Shown here piece after piece: positions 36,382-45,816 of a stretch of DNA of 64,000 nt. Position 1 is the stretch's first letter. Each line of letters opens with the position of its first letter. The DNA comes from Euzebyella marina (lineage in GTDB: Bacteria > Bacteroidota > Bacteroidia > Flavobacteriales > Flavobacteriaceae). A program made the position numbers and the translations under genes. The stretch lies in assembly GCF_014855515.1 (NCBI RefSeq), contig NZ_JACYFK010000002.1, forward strand, positions 496,001 to 560,000, given 5' to 3'. The notes under the pieces were generated by a model. The model saw only the letters and a list, made by a program, of their open reading frames with translations. It did not search any database and was not told the DNA's origin.

Positions 36382-36414
36382 ACCTTATTTCTAAGGCTTT
36401 TAGAATAGTAAGGT
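36382..36414 (+). promoter_or_regulatory. Hairpin in the leuB leader
   Basis: ACCTTA (36382-36387) and TTCTAA (36389-36394) pair with TTAGAA (36400-36405) and TAAGGT (36409-36414) around a five-base loop. A -7-like TAGCTTTG lies just upstream at 36359-36366, so the hairpin would be in the first bases of a leuB transcript, 17 bases before the ATG. No T-run follows, so control of translation or stability is more likely than termination. Confidence 0.45.
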
Positions 36415-36431
36415 GGTTAAAAAGGCATTAT

Positions 36432-37550
36432 ATGCATTTGAAAATTGCACTTTTAGGTGGTGATGGTATCGGTCCTGAGGTATTGGCCCAATCGGTCAAA
36501 TGCCTGAAGGCCATTGAGGAGACCTTCAATCATAATTTTGAATTGGTTGAGGCGCCGGTCGGGGCCATCGCCATTTCAGGAACGGGCAAACCCCTACCCG
36601 ACTCTACCTTAAAATTATGCCATGAGGCAGATGCCATACTTTTTGGAGCCATCGGTGCCTTGGAATATGACAATAATCCTGAGGCCAAGGTTAGGCCTGA
36701 ACAAGGTCTTCTCAAACTGAGAAAAGAATTAGGACTCTTTGCCAACATCAGACCGGTTAAGATGTTTCAATCGCTTATAAAAAATTCTCCTTTAAAAGAA
36801 AATATAGTCAAGGGAACCGACCTTGTCATTTTCAGGGAACTTACCGGGGGAATTTATTTTGGAGAAAAACATATTAACCAAGACGGCACAGTAGCTTCCG
36901 ACTTGTGTGAATATTCTGAAAAGGAGATTAGTCGCATAGCGCATATGGCTTTCAAGGCCGCAAAAAAGCGCAAAAAGAAATTGACTTTGGTAGACAAGGC
37001 CAATGTTCTCGAATCTTCTCGGTTATGGCGTAAAACGGTAACCGAAATCGGCAAAAGCTACCCAGAGGTGAAATTTGAATGCATGTTCATTGACAACGCC
37101 GCTGTTCAAATGATGTTAAATCCGTCGCAATTCGATGTGATTCTTACCGATAACATGTTCGGTGATATTCTGTCTGATCAGGGCAGCGTAATTATCGGAT
37201 CCGTGGGATTGCTTCCCTCTGCATCAATAGGTGCCAATAATGCCATGTTCGAGCCTTTTCATGGTTCATATCCGCAGGCAAAAGGAAAGAATATAGCCAA
37301 CCCGGTAGCTTCTATCTTTAGTACCGCTATGCTTTTGCAACATTTTGGACTTGATGAAGAGGCCAATGCCATTGTATTTGCAGTTCATGAGTCATTCGCC
37401 AAAAAAGTTGTTACCGCCGATATTTTAGGAAGCAGCAAATACGGTACTGATTATGTGGGTGATTTCATTTCAGAGCATATCGTAGATTCCGATGAAAACT
37501 TGAACATAAACGATGAAAACATTGGGCTCGGCAAGTCTACTATTATTTAA
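36432..37550 (+). CDS. leuB: 3-isopropylmalate dehydrogenase
   Basis: A 372-residue NAD-dependent decarboxylating dehydrogenase. IALLGGDGIGPEV opens the protein; RELTGGIYFGEK, DLCEYSEKEISRIAHMAF and VTLTDNMFGDILSD-like DVILTDNMFGDILSD give substrate and metal residues; the NAD loop is FEPFHGSYPQAKGKNIANP, where HGSAPDIAG is usual. It oxidises 3-isopropylmalate in leucine synthesis. The gene is separated from leuA by 155 bp with a hairpin leader, so it may be expressed independently. Tartrate or isocitrate dehydrogenase activity is unlikely given length and context. Confidence 0.93.
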   Translation: MHLKIALLGGDGIGPEVLAQSVKCLKAIEETFNHNFELVEAPVGAIAISGTGKPLPDSTLKLCHEADAILFGAIGALEYDNNPEAKVRPEQGLLKLRKELGLFANIRPVKMFQSLIKNSPLKENIVKGTDLVIFRELTGGIYFGEKHINQDGTVASDLCEYSEKEISRIAHMAFKAAKKRKKKLTLVDKANVLESSRLWRKTVTEIGKSYPEVKFECMFIDNAAVQMMLNPSQFDVILTDNMFGDILSDQGSVIIGSVGLLPSASIGANNAMFEPFHGSYPQAKGKNIANPVASIFSTAMLLQHFGLDEEANAIVFAVHESFAKKVVTADILGSSKYGTDYVGDFISEHIVDSDENLNINDENIGLGKSTII

Positions 37551-37561
37551 TTTGTCGATTT

Positions 37562-38791
37562 CTACTCTTCACGTAACTGCTGTACAAAAGTTTCGAATTC
37601 ACTTTTAAACTCAACAAATTTATCGCCAGTGGCAGGCCCATTAAATCCTGTATGTATTTTTCTGACCGCACCCTTTTTATCTAAATAAATAGTAGTAGGA
37701 TAGGAAAGAACATGGTTCAACATTGGCAGTTTTTTCTGCGCTTCGGTCTTATTGGTCGTACCGTACTGGGCTAATAAAATGGGGTAAGGCACATCGACAC
37801 GTTCAACCAATCGATTAATACTCTTAAATGCCGAGGCTTCGGTTTTGGCATACTCGAATGCCAAGGCGACCATGGCTACATCATCGGGTCGGTTCTTTTT
37901 TATATAATCGACGTAAAACTTGGTCTCATCAAGGCAATTGGGGCACCACGTGCCCATAATCTGTAACAAAACCACCTTATCTTTAAATTGTTCATCTTTC
38001 AGGGAAATTTGCTCCCCCAAAGCATTCGGGAAGGTAAAATTAAAAGAATCATAGCCCGGTTTTAGAAAAGTCAAGGAATCAGCATCCGGAAGTTCAAAAG
38101 CATCATTTCTTTTTGCTTGAAAAGGCTCTTTGAAATGATTTCCTGAATAAAACATTCCGTCTAAAAGGCTGTCTGTCGCTTTCGCTACAAAAAGAAAAGC
38201 ATGAGATCCATCAAAGGCAGAGAGCTTTAACGAATCCCCCGTAACCACCCCCTCCAGAAATCGGTAATCACCAGTTGCAGTTTCAAAAGTACCGGTGACC
38301 TTTTTCCCTTTTTGTTCAAAAACGCCCTTTGCTACATATCTATCATCAGTTCCATCACTGAACACTGTTTCCCAATTTCCAGATACATTAACGTTTGCCT
38401 TATCTCCTGTTTTGAAACGCTCTTTTTGCCCATAATGGGCCGAAAAAGGCACAGAACGGTTCAACTCTTCTTTTATGAAACGGCCGTTTATACTTTTCTC
38501 GGTAAAAATACCCGCGAAATACCCTTCAAAAACCGGAGGGTGAATTATGATGGAATCTTGTTTAATAGTTATTTCATCAACCTTTATAGTTTCATCAGCA
38601 TTATATATTTCCATATGAATACTATCGTTTTCAGAGCGTATCAACCGGAAATTAAAAGGTAAATGGTACCCATCCATAGCTTCCAACTCCCCCAACCATA
38701 GACCATCGGCTATAGTTGATTCACGACTATGTTTTTTACAGGAGGCGAGAATTAAAAGAAAAATAATAAAGTAACTAAGATAATAGCGCAT
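37562..38791 (-). CDS. TlpA-like thioredoxin-fold lipoprotein
   Basis: A 409-residue lipoprotein (YFIIFLLILASC lipobox). An N-terminal beta-rich region of about 240 residues precedes a C-terminal thioredoxin domain with the redox-active Cys-Pro-Asn-Cys at 283-286 (GTWCPNC) and the cis-Pro segment LSYPTTIYLD. It should act as a periplasm-facing thiol-disulfide reductase, as in cytochrome maturation or repair of oxidised proteins. Convergent with leuB (12 bp between stops), no visible terminator. Confidence 0.88.
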   Translation of the reverse strand: MRYYLSYFIIFLLILASCKKHSRESTIADGLWLGELEAMDGYHLPFNFRLIRSENDSIHMEIYNADETIKVDEITIKQDSIIIHPPVFEGYFAGIFTEKSINGRFIKEELNRSVPFSAHYGQKERFKTGDKANVNVSGNWETVFSDGTDDRYVAKGVFEQKGKKVTGTFETATGDYRFLEGVVTGDSLKLSAFDGSHAFLFVAKATDSLLDGMFYSGNHFKEPFQAKRNDAFELPDADSLTFLKPGYDSFNFTFPNALGEQISLKDEQFKDKVVLLQIMGTWCPNCLDETKFYVDYIKKNRPDDVAMVALAFEYAKTEASAFKSINRLVERVDVPYPILLAQYGTTNKTEAQKKLPMLNHVLSYPTTIYLDKKGAVRKIHTGFNGPATGDKFVEFKSEFETFVQQLREE

Positions 38792-38867
38792 AGGGGTTTT
38801 ATGTTTAGGTACGGATTATGGCTTAAAACTTACGATAAAATTTTAAGTATTTCAGTTTGGCACATTA

Positions 38868-38898
38868 TTGAATCTCTTACCGCATTGTTTTATCTTAG
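38868..38898 (+). promoter_or_regulatory. Promoter of pheT
   Basis: TTG (38868-38870), 20-base spacer, TATCTTAG (38891-38898), close to the Bacteroidota -33/-7 pattern; the ATG is 20 bases downstream. Confidence 0.5.
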
Positions 38899-38917
38899 CG
38901 GCCAATAAAAATAGCCA

Positions 38918-41344
38918 ATGCAGATTTCATACAACTGGTTGAAGCAGTTCTTAAAACTTGACTGGGAAGCCAAAAAAACAGCCGAACTTTTAACAGACTT
39001 AGGACTCGAAGTAGAAGGGATTTCCACTTTTGAGTCGGTCAAGGGCGGTTTAAAAGGCGTCGTGGTCGGTAAAGTTCTAACTTGTGTGCAACACCCAAAT
39101 GCCGACAAACTAAAATTGACCACTGTCGATGTCGGTACCGATGAAGTATTGCAAATCGTCTGTGGCGCCCCAAACGTTGCTAAGGGTCAGTTGGTACCAG
39201 TCGCCACTATCGGCACAACTCTTTACACCCCTGAAGGTGAAGCCTGGAAAATTAAAAAGGGTAAAATAAGAGGCGAAGTAAGTGAAGGCATGATTTGCGC
39301 TGAAGACGAACTTGGTCTGGGTACTAGTCATGACGGCATAATGGTTCTAAATGATAAATTACAACCTGGTATACCCTGTGCGGAAATTTTTAAAGTAGAA
39401 GAAGATGAAGTCTTTGAAATAGGATTGACCCCCAACCGTGCGGATGCAATGAGCCATTTTGGGGTTGCGAGAGATTTAAAGGCCGGTCTTAGGCAAAAAG
39501 AAATCAGCAAAGAGCTCATAACACCATCCGTCAGCAACTTTAATATTGACAATCGTTCTCTAAAAATGCAAATCGAGGTAGAAAACAGCAAGCTGGCACC
39601 TCGTTATTGCGGCGTTACCATGAGTAACCTAGTAGTACAACCCTCACCTGATTGGCTAAAAAACAGATTGAAGTCCATTGGGCTGAAGCCCATCAATAAT
39701 GTGGTAGACGCAACGAATTATGTGCTTCATGAATTAGGTCAACCATTACATGCATTTGACGCCGACCGTATTCATGGTAAGAAAATTATCGTTAAGACAT
39801 TGCCTGCCGGAACCAAGTTTATGACTTTAGACGGTGAAGAGCGTATCTTGCACGAAGATGATCTTATGATCTGTGATACCGAAAAACCAATGTGCCTAGC
39901 CGGAATCTTTGGCGGTATCAATACAGGTGTTACCAATTCAACAACCAGCATCTTTTTAGAAAGTGCTTATTTCGACCCTGTTGGCATCAGAAAATCGGCG
40001 AAACGTCACGGTTTGAATACCGATGCCTCATTCCGGTTTGAAAGGGGAATCGATATTGAAGATGTAGAATACGCTTTAAAAAGAGCGGCCCTTTTAATCA
40101 AAGAGATTGCCGGTGGCGACATTACTTCTGACATTGAAGATTTTTATCCTAAACGAATTGAAGAACACCAAGTATTTCTCACATTCGAAAAAACATACAG
40201 CCTCATCGGTCAAGAGATTCCTCAAGATACCATTAAATCGATTTTAGCTTCTTTGGATATCAAGGTTAAAAGTGTGACCGAGGCCGGTCTTGGGCTTTCG
40301 ATTCCATCTTATCGTGTTGACGTTCATAGAGAGGTAGATGTAATCGAAGAAATTCTAAGGGTCTATGGTTATAATAATATCGATTTTAAAGACAAACTGA
40401 ACGCTTCTATAGCACCGGTTTCAAAATTCGATGACTATAAACTTCAACAAAAAATAGGTGATCATTTAGCGGCACTTGGCTATTACGAGATAATGACGAA
40501 CAGCCTTACTTCGCCCGATTATGCTTCACTATTAGAAGAAAATGAGGTGGATAAACCGGTGAAAATGCTCAATCCTTTAAGTAACGATTTATCGGTATTA
40601 AGGCAAACCATGCTCTTTTCGGGTCTGGAAGCTATTTCATATAACGTAAATAGAAGAAAGCCCAATTTAAAGTTTTTCGAATTCGGTAAGACCTATCACT
40701 TAAAGGGAGAGCAAAGAAACGAATACAAACATCTAAGTTTGCTTCTCACAGGTAATCGCTCTGCCGAGAGTTGGGCTGGTGCCGAAAGTAAATCAGATTT
40801 CTTTTACTTAAAGTCTTCCGTAACGAGTGTTCTTGAGAGATTGGGTGTTAACAATGTAGCTCAAGCTTCCGTAAAAAATTCCATTTACTCCGAGGGTCTT
40901 ACTTTTTCAATAAACTCGAAGGACTTGGTATCGTTCGGTTTGGTGAAAAAATCGCTCTTAAAACCTCTTGACATAAAACAGCCTGTACTTTATGCAGATT
41001 TTAATTGGGATAATTTAATCGAGCTGGCCAGCAAAAAAAGTATTAGTTATCAAGAAATACCCAAGCACCCTGAAGTGAGACGCGATTTTGCCCTTCTATT
41101 GGATGAAAGCGTAACTTTTGATCAAATAAATGAGCTTGGTTTCAAGACGGAAAGAAAGCTTTTAAAAAACATCAACCTTTTTGATGTATACACTGGAAAA
41201 AACCTACCGGAAGGCAAAAAATCTTATGCGGTCAGTTTCACTTTGCAAGATGCCCAACGTACGTTGACCGATAAGCAAATCGATAAGATTATGGCAAAGC
41301 TTCAAAAGAGCTTTGAAGAGCAGTTAGGTGCAGAATTAAGATAA
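38918..41344 (+). CDS. pheT: Phenylalanyl-tRNA synthetase beta subunit
   Basis: An 808-residue subunit of the alpha2-beta2 enzyme charging tRNA-Phe. ISYNWLKQFLKLDW begins the protein; a tRNA-binding OB domain (about 40-150, VGKVLTCVQHPNADKLKLT) is followed by B3/B4, B5 (from about residue 405) and the C-terminal FDX-ACB anticodon-binding domain (YQEIPKHPEVRRDFALLLDE). Full length. pheS is not nearby, which is usual for Bacteroidota, where the subunit genes are apart. Convergent with the fasciclin gene, 7 bp between stops. Confidence 0.97.
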   Translation: MQISYNWLKQFLKLDWEAKKTAELLTDLGLEVEGISTFESVKGGLKGVVVGKVLTCVQHPNADKLKLTTVDVGTDEVLQIVCGAPNVAKGQLVPVATIGTTLYTPEGEAWKIKKGKIRGEVSEGMICAEDELGLGTSHDGIMVLNDKLQPGIPCAEIFKVEEDEVFEIGLTPNRADAMSHFGVARDLKAGLRQKEISKELITPSVSNFNIDNRSLKMQIEVENSKLAPRYCGVTMSNLVVQPSPDWLKNRLKSIGLKPINNVVDATNYVLHELGQPLHAFDADRIHGKKIIVKTLPAGTKFMTLDGEERILHEDDLMICDTEKPMCLAGIFGGINTGVTNSTTSIFLESAYFDPVGIRKSAKRHGLNTDASFRFERGIDIEDVEYALKRAALLIKEIAGGDITSDIEDFYPKRIEEHQVFLTFEKTYSLIGQEIPQDTIKSILASLDIKVKSVTEAGLGLSIPSYRVDVHREVDVIEEILRVYGYNNIDFKDKLNASIAPVSKFDDYKLQQKIGDHLAALGYYEIMTNSLTSPDYASLLEENEVDKPVKMLNPLSNDLSVLRQTMLFSGLEAISYNVNRRKPNLKFFEFGKTYHLKGEQRNEYKHLSLLLTGNRSAESWAGAESKSDFFYLKSSVTSVLERLGVNNVAQASVKNSIYSEGLTFSINSKDLVSFGLVKKSLLKPLDIKQPVLYADFNWDNLIELASKKSISYQEIPKHPEVRRDFALLLDESVTFDQINELGFKTERKLLKNINLFDVYTGKNLPEGKKSYAVSFTLQDAQRTLTDKQIDKIMAKLQKSFEEQLGAELR

Positions 41345-41351
41345 TAATTCT

Positions 41352-41891
41352 TTAGATTTTTCTAGGTCGTATAACGCTGTCAATCTCATGAATGACCCCG
41401 TTGCGCTGATTGGAGTCGGCAACGACAATGGTGGCACGGCTTCCGTGACTATCGGTTAGAACGATGTCGATACCCTGCATGGTGGCCGTAATCTGCTCAC
41501 CTTGTACTGTAGTAAAGGTGGCCTTGCCCTTGCCCCTGCACATAGCCTTTAAAATTTTAGAAGCTGAAAGTTTACCGGCAACTATATGGTAGGTCAACAA
41601 TTCTTTAAGCTCTTGTTTGTTCTCAGGGTTGAGCAAGTGATCAATAGATTTACCTGAAAGATTCTCAAAAGCTGAATCAGATGGGGCAAAAACAGTGAAG
41701 GGCCCTGATTGATCAAGCAATTGTTCTAAATCGGTGGCTCTCATCACCGCCAGTAAAGTCTTATGGTTTTCTGAATTGGCCGTTGTGTGAACAATTGACT
41801 TTTTGGCTCCTTTAGCAACTTCCGTTTGAGCAGATGTAATACAAGCTGTGAACATCAATAAACAAACCGAAACCTTTAGAGAAAACCTCAT
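41352..41891 (-). CDS. Secreted fasciclin (FAS1) domain protein
   Basis: A 179-residue exported protein: signal peptide (VCLLMFTACITSAQ) and one FAS1 domain with the H1 box FTVFAPSDSAFENL and H2-like GVIHEIDSVIRP; TYHIVAGKLSA lies between them. FAS1 domains mediate adhesion or bind extracellular matrix polymers. The insertion of a basic CRGKGKA stretch (MCRGKGKATFTT) before the second half is normal for this subgroup. No operon partner is evident. Confidence 0.9.
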   Translation of the reverse strand: MRFSLKVSVCLLMFTACITSAQTEVAKGAKKSIVHTTANSENHKTLLAVMRATDLEQLLDQSGPFTVFAPSDSAFENLSGKSIDHLLNPENKQELKELLTYHIVAGKLSASKILKAMCRGKGKATFTTVQGEQITATMQGIDIVLTDSHGSRATIVVADSNQRNGVIHEIDSVIRPRKI

Positions 41892-42091
41892 GCCAATGAA
41901 ATTAATTTAACAATTGATCCGACAAAATGCAGACTTTACCGACAAATAACGATCAATGTTTTAATTTTTACAAAAAATGCTTCTGTAGTACATCGATTTT
42001 AACATTATATTAACTTTTAAGATGTGATTATTCGATTTCATTCCCATGATGAAATTCCTAACTTTGAGATAATTGCTAAAAAGAAAATGAG

Positions 42092-42808
42092 ATGTTGAAG
42101 AGAACCAATGTTCAAGAAGTATTGAACAAGAATCGTGGTAAGCACATCAGTGGCGACCACCTAATCGCTCAGGTACAGCGTATATTTGATGAAACTGCAT
42201 CACAAAGAAGTAGAATTTCTACCACTCTTTCGAATGGCGGTTCTGCGGCCCGCAATTCGTTTCAATTAGATTTATTGGAGAGTAACAAAATCTATCACCT
42301 AGATGATATTAGACTAACCTGTATCAATTATCGCTTGCGGTTTTTAGACTCTAAATATTTTAAAGGTCAGATACCGGAAGAGGCAGTCAGTATAATAAGA
42401 CAACTAGAAAAAGACCATGAAACTGAAATAAGTGGATTAAAAATTCTGGCTCCGAGCAAATTGTTTAAACTGGAAGACAAAGATGACCCCCTATTATTTG
42501 CACCTATCGGTAACGATTATTTCTATCTTATCCACAAATGGGGCAACGACCTTCACCCGTTAAGAAGATGGCTCATGTGGCCTTTTAAGAGTATTGTTAA
42601 TCTTACTCTATTGGTGGTTATGATCAGTTATGTTTTGACATTAATGGTTCCGGAGGGGCTATTCTCGAAAAAGAGCACATCTGCGGAATTTTGGATTATT
42701 TTCTTTTTTATGTTTAAATGCCTAGCCTCCGTGGTTATATTTTATGGCTTCGCATTGGGCAAGAACTTTAATCCCGCTATTTGGAACAGTAAGTATTACA
42801 ACGCATAA
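42092..42808 (+). CDS. Two-helix membrane protein of unknown function
   Basis: A 238-residue protein I do not recognise beyond its layout. A soluble N-terminal part of about 160 residues (KTHISGDHLIAQ-like opening, IYHLDDIRLTCINYRLRFLD) precedes two membrane helices at about 167-187 and 199-222. The KILAPSKLFKLEDKDDPLLFAP segment looks like a conserved flavobacterial pattern. A perfect -7 element TAACTTTG (42059-42066) lies 25 bp upstream, without a clear -33. It is monocistronic and convergent with the next lipoprotein gene. Confidence 0.55.
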   Translation: MLKRTNVQEVLNKNRGKHISGDHLIAQVQRIFDETASQRSRISTTLSNGGSAARNSFQLDLLESNKIYHLDDIRLTCINYRLRFLDSKYFKGQIPEEAVSIIRQLEKDHETEISGLKILAPSKLFKLEDKDDPLLFAPIGNDYFYLIHKWGNDLHPLRRWLMWPFKSIVNLTLLVVMISYVLTLMVPEGLFSKKSTSAEFWIIFFFMFKCLASVVIFYGFALGKNFNPAIWNSKYYNA

Positions 42809-42832
42809 TTTTAAATGTAGATTCAATTAGGC

Positions 42833-42868
42833 AAAAATTCTCTTCTACTTGATTTAGAAGAAAATTTT
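42833..42868. terminator. AT-rich bidirectional terminator
   Basis: AAAATTCTCTTCTA pairs with TAGAAGAAAATTTT across a seven-base loop with one bulge. It overlaps the last codons of the minus-strand lipoprotein gene and serves the convergent pair. Confidence 0.55.
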
Positions 42869-43984
42869 AATTGGTATTCCTTCCAAATTAGTATTATCTA
42901 TTAAAACAGGGTTGGGAGTTGTTTTTATTCTAATCAATCCGCCTCTACTTTGGTTGCCTTTTTTCTTATAGCCTATCAATAATAAATCATTTTCTTCATC
43001 ATACGATACCATAGTGGTATTCTCAATTTCGAATTCAAAGTCGCGTTGTGCCTCGGTCAAAAAGTTTTCATAGGCATAAAGAACTGCTGTGTTTTCATGA
43101 AAATCATAAATAGCGGAAATTAGGGGATAATTGCTGTATTCACCTCCAGGCATTGTATAGTATAATTTCCCGGAACTATCAAGCTGTAGACTTTGTGATT
43201 CTTTAAAATGAGGTTTGGTGTTTTCGCCGTACTTGGTAGTGGTTAATGACAATGTTTCGCCATTAATAGTCATATGCAAGTCATCATAGCTGACTATTAC
43301 CGTGTTTTCGGGGCCTTCAAAAATTTGGCGAACATCGGAAGGTAACATATCACTATATAAAACGGTATCAGTATTACCATCAATGACCGAGAAGGCATTT
43401 TTACCGGTAAACAGTGTATCTTGTGTCAAAACGAATAATCTTTCGTTCACAAAAGCAAGACCTAACGGTTTTTTGAATAGGGCTATATCTCGAAAATCTT
43501 CACCAGAAGTTGACAAATCGAAAACACGAACATAATTATAGGTCAATTTATGAGTGACCGCTATTTCATAGGCCAAATAGATTTTATGGTCGGTATGCAA
43601 AATGGCGTTTACCTGTAGATTACAATTGCCTAAATCATTAAAAACTTGAAATTGAATATTACTCCCATCCTTAAAATCAAAAAGGGTCACTTTGCCTTCA
43701 CAATCCCCTTGTTTTGAATAGTGGCTCCATTTACCTTTACTTTCGTAAGATACTGTGGGCTCTTTAACCGAAGAAAAAGGAGCAATTATCGAATCATCGC
43801 CCACAAGAACATCCCCACCCTGCTTAAAACCCAGGGTAGACAAGGTTTCGTTATCCTGTAAAACTACGGTATAACGGGCATTACCTTTAGTGAGATTTTC
43901 TGAAGAATCATCGTTAGAGCCTGACTTCGTACAACCAATGAACGCCAATGCCAAAAAGGCATAGCACAAATTGTAGGTTTTCAT
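42854..43984 (-). CDS. Lipoprotein of unknown function, beta-propeller-like
   Basis: A 376-residue lipoprotein (FLALAFIGC lipobox, then a Ser/Asp/Asn-rich linker SGSNDDSSEN). The remainder consists of repeating beta segments of the kind LAFVNERLFVLTQD, SVIDGNTDTVLYSD, QLDSSGKLYYTMPGG and DEENDLLLIGYKKKG, which suggest a seven-bladed propeller similar to NHL/SMP-30-like surface proteins. There are no catalytic motifs I can name. The gene starts 26 bp upstream of the ABC-F stop region on the same strand, but the ABC-F gene lies upstream of it in transcription, so read-through is possible. Confidence 0.55.
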   Translation of the reverse strand: MKTYNLCYAFLALAFIGCTKSGSNDDSSENLTKGNARYTVVLQDNETLSTLGFKQGGDVLVGDDSIIAPFSSVKEPTVSYESKGKWSHYSKQGDCEGKVTLFDFKDGSNIQFQVFNDLGNCNLQVNAILHTDHKIYLAYEIAVTHKLTYNYVRVFDLSTSGEDFRDIALFKKPLGLAFVNERLFVLTQDTLFTGKNAFSVIDGNTDTVLYSDMLPSDVRQIFEGPENTVIVSYDDLHMTINGETLSLTTTKYGENTKPHFKESQSLQLDSSGKLYYTMPGGEYSNYPLISAIYDFHENTAVLYAYENFLTEAQRDFEFEIENTTMVSYDEENDLLLIGYKKKGNQSRGGLIRIKTTPNPVLIDNTNLEGIPIKIFF

Positions 43985-44010
43985 ATGTAAGAGTTTCGGC
44001 CGACAAGACC

Positions 44011-45639
44011 CTACGCGAGCACACCGTACATCTTCTCTCTCTGCTCTTTTAACGCCTTATCGGACATGTACTCTTCAAACGATAAATATCTGTCGATGTT
44101 GCCTTTAGGCGTTAACTCGACGATTCTATTGGCAACCGTCTGGGCAAATTCATGGTCATGCGTTGTGAACATAACCGTTCCCTTAAAGTTTTTCAGGGAA
44201 TTATTGAATGCAGTAATACTCTCTAAGTCTAAGTGGTTGGTCGGTTCGTCGAGCATAAGAACATTGGCCCTTAACAACATCATTCGGCTCAACATACAAC
44301 GAACCTTTTCACCTCCTGAGAGAACGGTACACTTTTTCAACGCCTCTTCACCACTAAAAAGCATTTTACCCAAAAAGCCTCGAATATAGACCTCTTCACG
44401 CTCTTCTTCAGTCTTGGCCCATTGACGTAACCAATCGACTAGATTGATATTTTCTGTAAAATAAGAAGAGTTATCGGCAGGTAGATACGATTGATTGGTA
44501 GTTACCCCCCACTGAAACTCACCTTCATCGGCCTTTTTCTTGCCATTTATTATTTCATAGAAGGCAGTTGTGGCACGCGAATCTTTAGAGATTATAGCTA
44601 CCTTATCTCCCTTGGCCAAGTTTAAATTGACATTCTTGAAAAGTAGATCACCATCCTCTGAAATCGCCGAAAGATTGTCGACATTTAAAATTTGGTCACC
44701 CGCCTCCCTTTCTCTTTCGAATATAATAGCCGGATATCTTCTGCTCGATGGCTTGATGTCGTCTACCTTTAGTTTAGATAACATCTTTTTACGAGAAGTG
44801 GCTTGCTTACTCTTGGCGACGTTGGCACTGAACCTTGCGATAAACTCTTGTAGTTCTTTGGCCTTTTCCTCTGCCTTCTTGTTCTGTTGTGCCCTTTGTC
44901 TTGCAGCTAGCTGACTACTTTCGTACCAGAAAGTATAGTTACCTGAATATAAATTCATTTTACCAAAGTCAATATCGGCAATGTGGGTACACACGGTATC
45001 TAAAAAGTGCCTATCGTGAGATACGACGATAACTGTATTCTCATAATCGGCCAAGAAGTTTTCTAGCCAGTTGATAGTTTCATAATCAAGGTCGTTGGTA
45101 GGCTCATCCATAATGAGTACGTCAGGATTACCAAAAAGCGCTTGTGCCAAAAGAACCCTCACCTTTAATTTAGAATCTAAATCGGTCATACTGGTATAAT
45201 GCAAATCTTCCGATATGCCCAAATTTGATAATAGTGCTGCGGCGTCACTATCGGCATTCCAGCCGTTCATTTCTTCAAACTGAACTTGAAGCTCACCAAT
45301 CTTATCGGCATTCTCATCGGTATAGTCGGCATATAAAGCATCAATTTCCTGCTTAATAGCAAATAAGGGCTTATTACCCATTACTACTGCCTCTAAAACC
45401 GTATTTTCATCATAAGCATTATGGTTCTGCTCTAATATGGACATTCTTTTGCCTGGTTCAAGGGAAACATGTCCTGAAGTAGGATCAATTTGTCCTGAAA
45501 GTATACGTAAAAAAGTAGATTTACCGGCACCGTTGGCGCCTATAACACCATAACAATTGCCTTCGGTAAAACTTACATTTACTTCATCGAACAATACTCT
45601 TTTACCAAACTGGACAGATAAATTAGATACCGATAACAT
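44011..45639 (-). CDS. ybiT: ABC-F family ATPase, YbiT-like
   Basis: A 542-residue soluble protein with two ATP-binding domains joined by a linker (about 240-300, SANVAKSKQATSRKKML), as in ABC-F translation factors. The first Walker A is intact (GANGAGKST, 34-42), and both Walker B strands are present (VLIMDE 174-179; VLMLDE 460-465). The second Walker A reads SKDSRATT (351-358) without the Gly-Lys core, and the first signature reads MTDLDSKLKV (151-160) rather than LSGGQ; the second signature LSGGE (440-444) is intact. So only one of the two composite sites should hydrolyse ATP. E. coli YbiT is the nearest relative by overall pattern. Likely ribosome-associated. Confidence 0.85.
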   Translation of the reverse strand: MLSVSNLSVQFGKRVLFDEVNVSFTEGNCYGVIGANGAGKSTFLRILSGQIDPTSGHVSLEPGKRMSILEQNHNAYDENTVLEAVVMGNKPLFAIKQEIDALYADYTDENADKIGELQVQFEEMNGWNADSDAAALLSNLGISEDLHYTSMTDLDSKLKVRVLLAQALFGNPDVLIMDEPTNDLDYETINWLENFLADYENTVIVVSHDRHFLDTVCTHIADIDFGKMNLYSGNYTFWYESSQLAARQRAQQNKKAEEKAKELQEFIARFSANVAKSKQATSRKKMLSKLKVDDIKPSSRRYPAIIFEREREAGDQILNVDNLSAISEDGDLLFKNVNLNLAKGDKVAIISKDSRATTAFYEIINGKKKADEGEFQWGVTTNQSYLPADNSSYFTENINLVDWLRQWAKTEEEREEVYIRGFLGKMLFSGEEALKKCTVLSGGEKVRCMLSRMMLLRANVLMLDEPTNHLDLESITAFNNSLKNFKGTVMFTTHDHEFAQTVANRIVELTPKGNIDRYLSFEEYMSDKALKEQREKMYGVLA

Positions 45640-45663
45640 AGCGCTGCTTTTTTAAAATCCGTG

Positions 45664-45694
45664 CAAAAATACAGAAATTTATATGCCTTGCCAA
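45664..45694 (-). promoter_or_regulatory. Consensus promoter of the ABC-F gene
   Basis: Minus strand: TTG (45692-45694), 20-base spacer, TATTTTTG (45664-45671), an exact match to TAnnTTTG; the start codon is 25 bases downstream. Confidence 0.75.
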
Positions 45695-45816
45695 TAATCT
45701 TGCAATCAATACTTTTCATCAATTTCCTTAACGTAAACCATTAATTTTTAACTCGCTATTAACAGCGTAGCAAATGGTGTTGTTTAATTTTGTTATGGTA
45801 TCGGAGGTGCTCATAT

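Noticed and set aside
36382-36414. Hairpin before leuB as a terminator of leuA
   Set aside because: There is no T-run after the stem, and a -7-like element lies before it, so a leader hairpin is more likely.
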